The translations under genes were made by a program, and so were the position numbers. The notes under the pieces are model-generated. The model was not told the origin of the DNA. It ran no database searches and saw only the letters and a list, made by a program, of their open reading frames with translations. From assembly GCA_024180945.1 (NCBI GenBank), contig JAKSGN010000006.1, forward strand, positions 2,852,001 to 2,916,000: 64,000 bases of DNA. Direction: 5' to 3'. Source of the stretch: Macrophomina tecta (taxonomy: Eukaryota > Ascomycota > Dothideomycetes > Botryosphaeriales > Botryosphaeriaceae). Within the stretch, counting starts at the first letter, position 1. Each line of letters opens with the position of its first letter. Shown here piece by piece: positions 19,224 through 31,578 of the stretch.

Positions 19224-22016
19224 ATGGCCTCGTCCGCGTCGCAGCCCTCGCGCGACGGCCAGCAGCATCCCTCGCCCTCCTCGCCGCCGGACGCCCAGGC
19301 GCACCACCGCCAGCCCGCGCAGCCGCAGCGCGCCAGGCCCGCGCACGACGATGGCGACAGCGACCAGGCCCGCGACTCGGACGCCGACCACGACCAGGCC
19401 GATGCAGACCCCGACGGCGACGAGCATGACGCCTCGTCGCGCAAGCGCAAGCGGCCCATGTCCGTCTCGTGCGAGCTGTGCAAGCAGCGCAAGGTCAAGT
19501 GTGAGCAGTCTCGCCGCCCCGGGCCCATGCATGCGCGCGCTGACTGCTGCTGCCAGGCGACCGCGGCCAGCCCAGCTGCGGCTGGTGCGTCCGCAACAAC
19601 CAGATCTGCGAGTACAAGGAGCGCAAGAAGCCCGGCCTGCGCGCTGGCTACGGCAGAGAGCTCGAGGCGCGACTTGGTGAGAGAGAGCACGCTCCGCTTC
19701 CCCGGCGCCTCATGCAAGGAACTCACCCACGGGCCGTGCAGATCGCCTCGAGGACATGATCCAGCGCCAGCAGCATACCATCCAGCAGCTGGCCTCCAGT
19801 CACACCAACCACGCCAGCCCCGCCTCAGCCCACTCCCAGCACGACGCTCCCCTCTTCCACCACACCCCGCCCGTTGTCCACACCCCTCACGTCCCGAAGC
19901 CCGAGGCTGCCCTGTTCCTGCAGAAGCCCTCGCCCTTCCCGCCCAATCAGCCCGGGCTCTCCTTCTCCAACGGCCTCGGCCTGCCCAGCACGCCTGCAAT
20001 TCACCACGCGAGCAATGCCTACCCGCCGCACCTGGGCCATGGAGTCCGCAGCCATTCCGTCTCCAGCATGCCCTCCGCCACCGCTTCCATGTACAGCAGC
20101 CACAATCCGCCATTGGAGTCTCCCAGCCTGAACATTTCCATGAATCACCAGCCGCAGCCCGCCATCAGCTCGCAGGAGCCCGACTTCCCGCCGTATGATT
20201 TGTTGTATGCCCTGGCCGACCTGTATTTCAAGCACATCAATACCTGGTGTCCGATTCTGCACCGCCGCTCTACGCTGGACTCCTTGTTCGGCTCTTCGAC
20301 CCTGGAAGAAGCTGATCGGATCCTGCTGCATGCCATTGTTGCCACCACCCTGAGATTCTCCACGGACCCGCGCCTGACCAAGGAGAGTCGTGAGAGATAT
20401 CACGCCACATCCAAGCAGAAAGTGCTGCTCTACGGGCTTGAGAACAGCTCGGTGAAAGCTCTGCAGGCTCTTGTGATCTTGGCCCTTGATCTCGTAGGCT
20501 TCTCCAACGGCCCTCCCGGCTGGAACTTGCTGGCTCTCATCACTCGCTCGGTTGTGCAGCTTGGTTTGTCCGTGGAAGCGACCTCGAGCCTAGTCTCGCC
20601 CAACGTGCCCTCCATATACACCCTGAGAGCCATGGTGCTGCCCGAACCCAGGGATTTCATTGAGGATGAAAGCCGCCGTCGCTTGTTCTGGATGGTGTAT
20701 ATGCTTGATCGTTATGCCACTATCGCCACTGCTTTCGAGTTCGCTCTCGACGAGAAAGAGACGGACCGCAAGTTGCCGTGCCGGGATGACTTCTTTGCCC
20801 GGAATCAGCCAGTGGAAACACGCTGGTTCCGGACTCCGAAGCGGACAGACTACAGCTTGAACAAGCCAGAGAACCTGGGCTCGTTCTCGTACTACGTCGA
20901 GCTTCTCGGCATCCTCTCGCAAATTCACCAGTTCTTGAAGAAGCCTGTTGACATTGGTTCCTTGACGGATGTAGAGCAGTGGCAGCGCGAGTTTCGGGAG
21001 CTGGACAATGCACTCGCCTCGTGGAAATACAGTCTGCCGAGTGATTTCGGCAACATGTCACGCATCTACGGCACAGGCAAGGGCGACTCAATGGTTGATT
21101 GCGGTTGGATCATGCTACATGCTGCATTCCATACGTAAGTCCCGTCAAACTCTACAAGCAATCGTGGCTAACTTGGACCAGCACTGTAATCCGCCTTCAC
21201 TCTTCTGCCGCCTACCCCACTACCCGCTCTCCCATCTTCACCCCCTCGTATACCGCCATTCAGCGCTGTCTAACCGCCGTAGAAGCCATTACCGGCCTTT
21301 GTGAATATGTAAAAACAAACGGCATGCTTTCCCAACTTGGAACACCCTTCGCTTTCTCCCTATGGGTCGCCGCTCGCGTCCTTCTCGTCCATGGTTCCAC
21401 CATCGAGCATCATGTTGACCCCGCCATCAACCCGCTTGTCGAGACTCTGCGAGAGCTGGGAACCTACTGGCGCGTTGCCGAGCGCTACGCTACCCTGCTC
21501 CAACGCGTGCTCGACGAGTATCGCGCCAGCCAGCACGGTCCCGCAGACGTCAACGGCGAGCGGGCTACACCCAGTACTGTCAAGATCCTCGCGGACATGC
21601 GTCGCTGCGCGTTTGACCTCGACTTTCTCATCTCTCGCCAACCAAAGCTGGTTGGGACCGGTAACGGCACACAGCAGCAAGGCGGCGTGCAAGCCCAGCA
21701 AGGCGGTGGCCCACAAAGCGGCCGCTTCAGCGTTAGCGCCACGCCTGCCAGAACACCCGCTCCGAACGAGCTGGAGTACCTGGATGTGTTTGACTTCTTC
21801 AACATGCCTCGCTTGCCGGTCACTGGAGTCGGTGCTGCAGGCTCTGGCGCCGTTGACGCCAACGGCGGGGCAGGAGGAGAACTGGGAGGCGGACAACAGC
21901 AACAACAGCAGGGAGGCATGCAGCAGGGAGGTGTTGAGATGGGCGATGGATTCAATATCACGAATTTCATGGTGGATGCGAGTGCGGATTGGTTCGCTAT
22001 GAAGGGGGCGTCGTAG
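19224..22016 (+). CDS. Zn2Cys6 fungal transcription factor, 874 aa
   Basis: Exons 19224-19500, 19557-19676, 19742-21134 and 21182-22016 sum to exactly 875 codons. The binuclear zinc cluster spans the first splice site: CELCKQRKVKC on exon 1-2, then DRGQPSCGWCVRNNQIC, giving all six cysteines. A basic linker (YKERKKPGLRAGYG) and a dimerising coiled coil (LEARLDRLEDMIQRQQHTIQQL) follow. From about residue 280 comes the fungal-specific transcription factor domain (LADLYFKHINTWCPILHRRS, then a RRRLFWMVYMLDRYATIATAFEFALDEKETDRKLPC block). The tail is Gln/Gly-rich. The N-terminal 70 residues are Asp/Gln/Pro-rich. It should bind DNA as a dimer in the nucleus. Its divergent placement with L-rhamnonate dehydratase suggests a role in sugar-acid use, but the zinc-cluster type is widespread and its target is not shown by the sequence. 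Confidence 0.93.
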
Positions 22017-23193
22017 GTTCGTGGCCATGTCTTGTATAGTCCTACGGTTTTCTTCCTCTATGTTGGGGATGTCTCGTACATGTTATGGGTTGGATTGGTA
22101 TTATGGACATGGAAGAGGAAAGTAAAAGTTTGGGGTTTTGGATGCTCGTAGAACTCGGCCCTGTGGGTCCATGCTTTTGGATGATGGCCGCAAGTATTGA
22201 GGCATGTACATATGGCTTTTCCTGTGGCTGTCGCGTCTCGGTACGTACGTCCTTTTGGCGGTTGGGACACTAATGATGTGATGCATCGGAGACTAATCAT
22301 TTGCGATCTCTCTCTTGAGTTTTCATACATCAGTCGCTGCGTTTTTCGCAGAACTTATCAGTGCCATTGCGGCAGGTATTTATGCTATCTGCTCAAACGG
22401 TGGTTGATGCGCCGGGAAATAGATGCCAGATCGAAGGGTATGCTTCTGGATTCAACAGTCTCCCTGTGGAAATACCAGCCACTGGGCCTATCTCAGCATT
22501 TTCCACCCCGATGGATTTTCCACAACGCTGGCCGATTGCGGAGGCGTATACCATTCTCGGGGAGATGCCACGACGATCTTTATTAATATCAAAGGAAGCG
22601 CGCCGGCCATCAGCTCAGATCAATTCTTTCGCACCTGCGAATCCATTGGACTCTGTTCGCTGACCGGAGAATGGCGAATCGTCCTGGTGGTTATCTTCGA
22701 TCAAGTTGTGAAGTATGAAAGGTATACCAGCACGACACTGCAGCGAGCTTAGTCGACCATCCTCTCTTCTCTCTTTGCTGCGGTCCAGAGTCTGCACAAT
22801 ATTGTCCACACCGGGTATAGTTTAAATGCTTACACATGCCGGAATCATCGGAGCGTTACTGAGGCAGCATGGTACGATGCGGTTCACGTGTCTGTCAGTT
22901 CTGCACAGTCTTTGAGTCATTGCAAGACGTGAATGGCCAGGTGCTGAGTGCGCTGTGCCCTCGTGCTATGCCATGCACTCAGCACCCTTGAAGAGTATTT
23001 CACGGACTTCAAACCGCATGTTCGGAAGAGCTCTTCCCACATGCTGCATATCCTCCGGCATCGAGCATGGTGCGAACTCTTGTCTCAGCGCATGCTACCT
23101 CATCCCCGGGATTCAGGCCCGCCGAGCGGCCTTATTTCCATGAGTCGACATGATTCCATCGAATTTTCGTGCCCGCTGGGCGCGGTGTTCTAA

Positions 23194-23286
23194 TTTTTTT
23201 TTTTTTTTTTTTTGCCCTCGCGCGTCGCCACAATTACCCAACCCAACGGTTCAGCACTACACCACGACCCAGCGCGTGTATATAAA
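23194..23286 (+). promoter_or_regulatory. Promoter-like poly(dT)20 plus TATATAAA, no ORF follows
   Basis: T20 at 23194-23213 is followed 65 bp later by TATATAAA at 23279-23286, the layout of a nucleosome-depleted fungal core promoter. No coding frame lies within the next kilobase on the plus strand, so if active it would start a non-coding RNA. Confidence 0.35.
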
Positions 23287-24810
23287 CGCAGCCTTTACTT
23301 CAGCTGAGGGGCCGAAGCATATACTCGGGTAGGCTAGTTCATATTACCGCGTCTCCTTTCGTTCCCCCTTCTCTGCCGTTCGGGCGCCCCGGAATTCAAT
23401 AGTTCCTTATCGCCCGCTCTTTGTTTCTTTTTTTTTTTCCTCGCACACCGCCACTACGGATATCTGGCCGAGCGGCTAAACTGTTGACCGCTGCACCCTA
23501 AAGTCTCACGATGCCCAGATGTTCTGAGAAGAGCAAAAGGTCCGAGCAAGCAAAGAGCACGCGCAGGCAGAAGGCAAATTCTACGTCATTCAAACTCCCT
23601 AGTGCCACGTTTTCGGCCGCTGCGGTGCGTTTCTGCTGCATACTTTCGAACCTCTTTCTGCGACGCACAAAGCGTTAACGAGAACCGCCCAACCGGGACC
23701 TTTCTAGCACGGTTCCACGACCAGCTTATTTCGGCCCTTCTGAGATCTTGTCCATTGGCGAGCCCTCCCTGACCATTTCTACCGTTCGGCGGCTTTGTCG
23801 GGTCTACTTCTTCGCGATGCATAAACCAGGATAGAGCATGTTGGATGGTTCGATCGCCCACGCAGTCTCGACTGCACTAAACATCCCGTCTCCACGTGGA
23901 TCTAAGAAGGGCCGGCATTTATGCCGATCATCCGCATGTCAGATCATTCTGGCCTTCCGTTTCTGCATGCCGGCCGGGCACAGCAGTAAGGAAAAGGTTC
24001 CAGCGGACGATGCTCGGGAGCACTTGTGCAGCGTTGATTGGCCGGTCGAGTGAAAATAACTTCTCACTTCGTTGTGGCTCCTGGGCCTCGATGTCACCTC
24101 CATCTCCCTATTGCTCAGTTGCACCGACAGCATAATGATATCCACCGTTGCGGTGTCGGGATGATGAACTCGTATGCTACTGTTTCATTCGGCTTCGCCG
24201 ACGAATCGACTGGCGAGATTCGAAGCGAGCGAACTGCGGGTCGTGCTCAGCTATTCAGACTCTCTATAGAACCCCGAAGAACCAAAATAGCGTTCCACTG
24301 AAGACAAAAAACTGCATGCGCTGATAGGAGCTTGTTTAAGTCGCCCGCATGCGTAAACAGTGCACAATTGCATTCGTACGAGACACGGATTTGGACTTCT
24401 GCACGAGCGCCTTTGCCGCACTCCCGTTCCCGCGGCCGACCGTGGGGCCCCGCGGGCCCGCCGGCTGTATACATGTACCCAGCACTTCTCTCTGGTGCCG
24501 TTATGGCTCTCCCTTCCTCTCTCGCGGTACTTGCCCCGTGCCATCCCATCACCTAAGTCTCTCTGTCTCCTTGTCGTCTTCATCCTTCCCACGGCTCCCC
24601 CTCCCCCTCGTCTCTTTCCCTCCGACGCAGACCCCTCTTCCGCGGAGATGCATCGAACCTTGCGGCCGATCCGAACTGTGCGATTGGCGATGCCATGTCC
24701 GCGTGCGACCTTTCCAGCTAGTCCCCTCCCCTTCTTGCCACGCTATCCTTTCTTGCCGCCCGCGTTTAGATGCCAGCCACTTCACCTATTCTTAACGCCC
24801 GTCCCGCCAT

Positions 24811-24833
24811 GTGTGTGTATGTGTGTGTGTGTG
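24811..24833. repeat. (TG)n microsatellite
   Basis: GTGTGTGTAT followed by (GT)6G, 23 bp, one interruption. Confidence 0.85.
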
Positions 24834-25054
24834 CCGCCATCCCGGCCAGGGCACCATCCCATTGGTACCCTCTCTCGGCTGATTGGGCATTATACCTTTC
24901 ATGCCTGCCCCCCCCTTGCGCCCGCTCCCTCACTACCCAACTAACTGCGCCATGTGTAATGTATCCCGCTTCCACGCACTTCCGCGTGAGGAAAAATGGT
25001 CAGGTGGGAACAGATCGCAGTATCTGCGTGCTACCGCCCAGCCCGCAGTACCCC

Positions 25055-25120
25055 GGGGGGGGGGGGACAAACCACGCCGGAGAGCTATGGCCTAGCGCGC
25101 GAAAAAAAAAAAAAAAAAAA
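25055..25120. repeat. G12 and A19 homopolymers, 35 bp apart
   Basis: A 12-G run at 25055-25066 directly after CCCC, and a 19-A run at 25102-25120. Both are error-prone for sequencing and likely length-variable. Confidence 0.85.
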
Positions 25121-26060
25121 GCCTTCGCCTTTCTGTCACCGGCCGTTCCAGTACCGGGGCCCTGAAACTTGCCATCACAGCGTTTAGGCTGCCTGCCAGT
25201 TGCTGGATGATGGTCATGCTCCATGGCTTGCGAGAGCGCGCAACCTGCCGGACTGGCAGCTAAGCTCGAGATGAGGGGAGAACCGAGTGAGGATGGAGCA
25301 TGGCACTCACATCGCTGTCTTCGCCTCTCGTGCCGTGCTATCGTCTCAAACATGCCGCTTGTGCCCATGAATTCTTTTGTATCAAAATTAATTGAGTCGT
25401 CGTCGGGACGTCTTAGCTCAGCCAGGATCCCTTAGATTCCGTCTCGACTTTCCGCATGTGGGCTCAAGTGAACTGGCCGCGGCCAGCAGTGGGCGTACGG
25501 CTAGGCGTTGGGTTGTTGGTTTGCCAAAAGCGCCCGAGCATTTGGAGGGTGCACACCAGCCGCGAAACTGACGGGCTTGGATGCATGGAATGTCTTATTA
25601 TTATTATTATCTCCACGGTGTAATGTCCCTTGTGGTCACTTGCACCTGATAATCACGCAAATATCGAGGCTTGTACCTCCCTTGTCGCTGGCATATACCA
25701 TGGAAAGAGCGGAGAGAGAGAGGGAGGGGGGGAAACAACAGGCGAACTATATGTCGTCTCATTACACGAACACGAGAAATGTCTGAAGTGGTGCAGGTGG
25801 CGGAGCAGGGAAAGACGTTACGTGCGTAAAACCCAGGCGCGGGTTGAAAACGGAGGGGTGTGTGTAGAGGCAAAGCCCATTTAAACCTCGTCCCGAATTG
25901 TTGGGAGTGGAGAGGCGCAAGGAAGCCAGAAGGGAGTAAGGTAGCCACGGGGATTCGCAAGGGACTCGCGGTGCAAGAAGAGTCGAAGTGGCGTATTTAG
26001 GCTCGTCTTCGCGTCCGTGCCACTGGAAAAGCACTGGTGGAGGGAGCGCCATCGGTATAT

Positions 26061-26089
26061 GCGCGCGCGCGCGCGCGCGCGTGTGTGTG
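26061..26089. repeat. (GC)10(GT)4 alternating purine-pyrimidine tract
   Basis: Twenty bases of GC dinucleotide followed by GTGTGTGTG, extended upstream by TATAT. The whole is strictly alternating and of the type that adopts left-handed Z-DNA under torsion. Confidence 0.9.
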
Positions 26090-29000
26090 CGGGGCAGATC
26101 GCTGCATAGACTTGGACGAGGGCAGAAAAGAAAAGGAAGGTCATGCACGATGTAAGTTCACTGGGCTGCCGTCAGTCTCCGAAACTTGGGCATCATCTAC
26201 GTGGTGGATTGCCGAGTGAAAAACCTTAACCGCCGATCAGATGAAAGTGCACGGCGGATATTTCTATCTACGGTAAGTGCGACATACCCCGGTTGCAGTC
26301 CTGAGGTCAGTACGTGTGTACTACGGCTCATAGATGGGCTGATGCCAGCCTTCCTGATGGCGATGTATTATTCTAAGCCTTGGTTCCCGGCACCGTCGGT
26401 GCTATGTACTAGCCATCTCGCCTTCAATCTTGCGAGACCTCCGATTAGCGTGAGCAAGAAGGGGGAAGGAGGGGGCGAATTGCTGATTTTGCCATTGTTC
26501 CCTAAACCTTCCTGTCGAGTGTGCCCTTCTCCGCCTTCTTCTCCGGCGGGCCTGGTTTGTGGCCCGTCTCATCCTAGCTGTCTATTAGTACCTTCAACTG
26601 CACAGCAATCTATCAACATGCTGCTTCTTGCGAGCTCATGCCGGATTATTGGCCCACATGCCCTGCGCGTGGCCAATGTTCGGAGGCTTCTCCGTCATGC
26701 ACATCGAGCTTCCGCGGTCACGGTAACGGAAAGCGGAATGGTGAAGCACGAAGAGAGCGGACGGGCCAGGCAAGCGGCACGGGGAAAGAGGGAGAGGCGG
26801 AAGCAAGCAACGCAATCGGCAAGTCTAGTTCCGGCCGTCAACTTATCGGAAGGTGTTTTTCAAGAAATGAAAGACGAAAAAGGAGCAAAAAAAAAAAAGA
26901 ACAGTCCAAGCGTAAGCCAAGAAGAAAGAAAAAAGACTACCGGGAGAGGGTGGGTGATTTATTCACTAGTACGAAAAGCCAAGCGCATGTATGTCCTGTA
27001 TAGTAATAAGTTGGGGCGAAAGGGCTGCCTTGTCACTGATCCCATATTGGTTCTATCCTTTTGTCCTGCCCCGGCCAGGCGGCTAGCAAGTGAGGACCCC
27101 TCATTAGATGGCCATCAGGACTCGGAGACGCAGAGCTTAGGATTTGCATGCGAAGTCAAGTTCTCTCTTAAAATCTAGATAGGAAAGAAAACAAAATAAA
27201 AGAAGACGCCGCCGCCGCCGTCGAGTTGTTATTATGTTTGTACCAACATTAGTCGCCGGAAACCATTGAAAGTACGCAAGCTGAGGCGTTGAACACGCTT
27301 CCACCACCAAACACGAAATATAGTACGGGTTACGCATCGGAGACGCCGAACCTGCCGAATGTGTCCAGCAACTTCTCTTCCAAAACGGCCGAATAAAGGC
27401 TGCAAAGGCGACGCACGCTTATAGCAACAATGTACATGTACCTGTTTTCTATTGCTGCTCCCATATACGACATTAGCCTGGAAGGGGCACCGGCATACAT
27501 CAACCGCTGATGTGTCTGCTGCAAGATAAAGTTGCATAGGCGCCGCTGATCACATGAATAGTGCAAGCAACCCGCCATGCCATACATGGCCTGTCCATGC
27601 AGCACTAGGCACTCGCTGATGCCTCTGTACTCGCGATCGTCACCACCAAAGACTCCCACGTGGAAGAGGCGGCAGCAGTTCATATTCTCATGCATCTCCC
27701 CCTCCCTGCAGCTATTGTGGGGCCGAGTGGCTCCCGCATGATCATATTTCATCGATGTGCATACGCCGGACATAGGGATTGTCGTCATGATCCAAAACGA
27801 AACGACATCTTGCCCGCCGATATGGATATCTCACACTTTCCCATCACTACCTCATTCGCACAAAACTGCTCCACCAACAACAGATCAATAGGGGGGCGCC
27901 CCGGGCCAGCAATGCATGTGCTACCCTTCTGGAAACGCCGGCGGAGCTTTCATGGCTGGTTGAGGAAGTAGACTTCACCCCTGCCGTCCTGTCGTGCGAA
28001 AAGCCGCGCATCTTCAGGGTCGACACTGGCGAATCGCATTCTATGCGAGGCGCTGGCGGAGACATTTCCTGCGCGCGACAAGGATCAATGACGTGGCAGT
28101 CAGAACGATCTACGATAGTGGCGTCGGCTGGGAATAAAGCAAAAAAGCACGAGCAGAAAGGGCTCGCGGAATTCCCCACGCCTCCAAACTCAAAGTATAG
28201 TGGGAGTTGTTGCCATGCTTGGCCAGCCTCGAGCCGTTAGTCCCATTGTGTGTGCGAGACGAGCCGGCACCTGCATCCGGCCGTTCCAGTGACGATCACT
28301 GTGAAGTTTGTAGTTTAAGGATGCTGAATGACGTATGGGGCCATCGTAATCGGGCATAGACACGGCAATCTTGACCACTTTTGCGTGAGGTGTAGATCTG
28401 CCATTGCTAACCTGTTCGGCAATCCCGCCCGCCGAACGGAGGAAAGATGAGGGTCTTTGGCGATTTGCGGGGGGAGCGGGGGGCGGCAAAGATTCAAAAA
28501 TGTGACTGAGAAAACAGGTGTTCTGACGGGATACCAGTGAGCATCTTGCGCGAAGAGCAGTTCTTCACCAGAGCCCCTGGACGCAGTGGGATGCGCCATT
28601 TTCCCAAGAGATGAAGCGGATGCCTATGCTTCTTACGCGGTCGAACAGTCACGGTATTTGCCAGCCGACGTGAAGACCGAGAATCTTAAAATACCAGTGT
28701 CTCACAAGGACCACTTACTTGTAATGCCTTTCGCAGGCAAATGACGAGGGGCACGTGCAGCTTGCCGTAGGTGCGATCGCACAAGCGGTGTGCGTGAAGT
28801 GCGCGTAGGATGGGGTAAAAGAGAGTTGACAGTCTCGATCACATCTCAGCAAGCGGACCGGTGACCAGTGAAAAGGGTAAAAAATCGGCCGGGGACAGGG
28901 ACAAGGCACTTAACAATAATTGTACTTGTGGAGCGAGTCGTACGACGCCTTGTTCGTCGCCAGGAGCCGTGGAACTGATTCGAGTCACGGCTGCCGTTCG

Positions 29001-29199
29001 TAGTAGTCGAACCAGCTGGCCGGGCCGCGTCGTTACACTCACCGGTGCAGATAGGGCCGGGAGGGGGAAAGCTCGAGATGACAGGCGGCAAACGAGCATC
29101 GAGTCACAAGGGCCGGCGAAGTCCGCTCGTTGATCCCAATGCCCCAGCAGCTGGGCCACCGGCTGAGAGCATGCGCGCGCACAGCATCTGAGAGGCAGG

Positions 29200-29224
29200 A
29201 AAAAAAAAAAAAGGGGGGGGGGGG
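29200..29224. repeat. A13G12 homopurine tract
   Basis: Thirteen A then twelve G on the plus strand, a 25-bp purine-only block in a gene-free area. Confidence 0.9.
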
Positions 29225-31553
29225 AGGAGCAGTGGGATCTGCCTCACTCAGCGTGGTCCTGAGGTTTCGACGGCAGCTAAACGCGCGGCCACCAGAGCCG
29301 GCAGGCTGGGAACGGCTCCGAGGGGCGAGTGTGCCGAATAGAGCAGGGCGTGAAGCACTGGCGCAGACCTGCAAGGTCGGAAATGGTGGCTATCGGCGGG
29401 CGAGGCAATAGACGGACCCAGGCTCCTGGAGACAATATCAAGAAATCAAGGTTGTCGATAAGTGCTTTATCTGCCGGAGTGGAGAAGGCCCCTGTGGTTG
29501 GGGCCTATATTTGGTGGTGAGCCCCTAGGAACAATCAATAGCAAAACCGGTTTGGCGGATGCGCGCTCGATCTTCGGAGGCCTTGTTGCACTTCCGCGCA
29601 TCACCAGGCTGTCATTTCGGGAGCAGCGGGCAGTTATGTGCTGGGCAGATGCAGCTATATCTCCGGCGTGCTATACACCTCGCTGGGCAGAAGGGGGACG
29701 GACGCGGCGTGCTGACTGAGAGTCTGGAAGGGAAGCAAAGGGCGAGCCGGGGGCGCTTCGAGACGGACGGACTGCAAGGCGGAGAGGCTGCGCCGCAATG
29801 CAAGATGAAGCAACCTACCGTGTGCGTGATTGAGTGCTGATCACGGGCAGGGAGGCCAGCGCGTGCCTGAGGCGGGCCCGAAGCGTGCTCATGTCCGGAG
29901 GCGGCGCGGCGAAGGATCTGACGGGAGGCTGGAACGAGTCGCTGCTTTCCGGTTCCGCGGTTCTCGGGCAGGAGCACAGTCCGGAGAGAGGGCGATGGGA
30001 AGAGCGAGGGACGATATGGGATATAAAAAAGGCGGCGGCGGCGGCGGGAAACGAGCGGGAAATATGGTGGGCGCCGATCCCGCAGTCGATCTCGGATTCT
30101 CGCTTTCTCCTGCTCTTCTCAGAGCGAGGCTGGCGGGAAACCGGCCGGGCGGGGCGGGCGGCCGTTGCAGCTGCGGGCGCAGGCCTGGGAGGCCTGGGGG
30201 CCGCGTGGACGCAGCGAGAAGGGCCGGCCGGGGAGGCGTTCCGGGTTCTGGAGAGGCAGAGAGCAGGAGAGGAGGAGCAGATGGGAGGGGAGACGGGAAG
30301 GCGGAATGAAGGGAAGCGGCGGACGTGGGGGCGCGAGCAGGGAGGGAGCCGGCGGCCGTCCGCCTCACTGACACGGCGGCAGCGGGAACGTGGCAGCGGC
30401 GCACGCTCTCTGGAGGCAGCAACGGCGCGACGGTGGAGCTTATGTGAGCGGATAATCTCGAGAGACGAGGGGCGGCGGCGGAGAGCAACCCGACAGTGCC
30501 TTGCATGGCCTGCAAGGTCCCCGGGGCCAGAATGCCCGTGGGGCGGGCCAGCCGCAACGGCATGACTTCCGCGCTCGGCCACCGCCCACCGCGTTTCAGA
30601 GCGTCATGGAGTCCCGGCGCTCCGGAATTGGGAGAAGGCCTGACGCTGCTGCGCGAGAAAGAGAGGGGCCGCTCCTCCCGCCTCCGCCTCCGCTGCCCGT
30701 CCGCCCGCTGCCGCCGGTGCTGTCCGCTGCCGCCCGCTGCCCTCGGCCGCGCGATGCAGTCAGGCCGGCACGAGAGCGCAGCGGCGTGCTGGCTGGCGTG
30801 GCCGTGGGCGCGAGCACGCAACCTTCGCCTCGGAAGCGAAGTGCTTAAATGAAGACGGTGCGACGGCGCCCATGCAAATGAGACCTGTCGCATTTTGCGG
30901 CCGACTGTCGCCGTGGCGCCTGTGCGGACAGGCGCACCCTGTCGTGGCCTTCAGCACCCCCCAAGCTCGCGGCAGCTCATGCGCGCCCGCTCGCCTGGGT
31001 CGCTGGCTAAGCGCCGCCGGCCTGCTGTTTCGAATCACCACTTTCGCTTGACGCGCGAAGCGGAGAGGAGCCAGCTCCGCCTCCGCCAGCATTGCCGACT
31101 CACTGCCGCGTCGTCGTCGGCCGCATGTCCGCCAGATCTTGCTCTGCTCGCGCCCGACCGCCCAGCATCGCCATCAGCAGCAGCGGCAGCATCAGCACCG
31201 CAACCACGGCCCGCCAACCACCAAGCTCGCGGAAGCAATGCACCGCCGCCCGAAACGCGTGCACCGCCGTTTCACGCCCTCTCCAGAGCGAGCGCATCTT
31301 CACGCCGCCCGTCAGGCCTGGCCCGGCATGGGTCCTTCATCCGCCGAGTGCGTGCTTCGCGTGCCGCACCGCAGCCGCAGTTGCCGTCGAACCCAGCGCG
31401 GCGGCGCCCTTGCGACGGGGCAGGGCGCTCCAAGAGGCATGGCCCATGTAGCTATGGCCGCCGTGCGGACGGCCCTTCGCGGCGCATCTCGGCGGAACCA
31501 GGAATCAGATCAGCGATGAATGTCAGCAGGGCACGCAGAAGCAGTCCGGGCAA

Positions 31554-31578
31554 GACGACGACGACGACGACGACGACA
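31554..31578. repeat. (ACG)n triplet repeat
   Basis: About eight tandem ACG triplets in the GC-rich end of the gene-poor region; not in a supported gene. Confidence 0.85.

Noticed and set aside
18830..20113. 427-codon minus-strand frame
   Set aside because: It is the antisense shadow of the zinc-cluster factor exons 1-3 and of the dehydratase promoter.
23455..23540. tRNA-like box A (TGGCCGAGCGGCTAAA)
   Set aside because: It fits a Ser/Leu tRNA D-arm, but no matching anticodon arm, T-loop (GTTCGANTC) or acceptor stem follows, so it is at most a fragment.
26186..27178. 330-codon open frame in the gene-poor region
   Set aside because: No family resemblance, mixed composition, includes a poly-Lys run from an A-tract and no good start context; other frames here are similarly open in parts.
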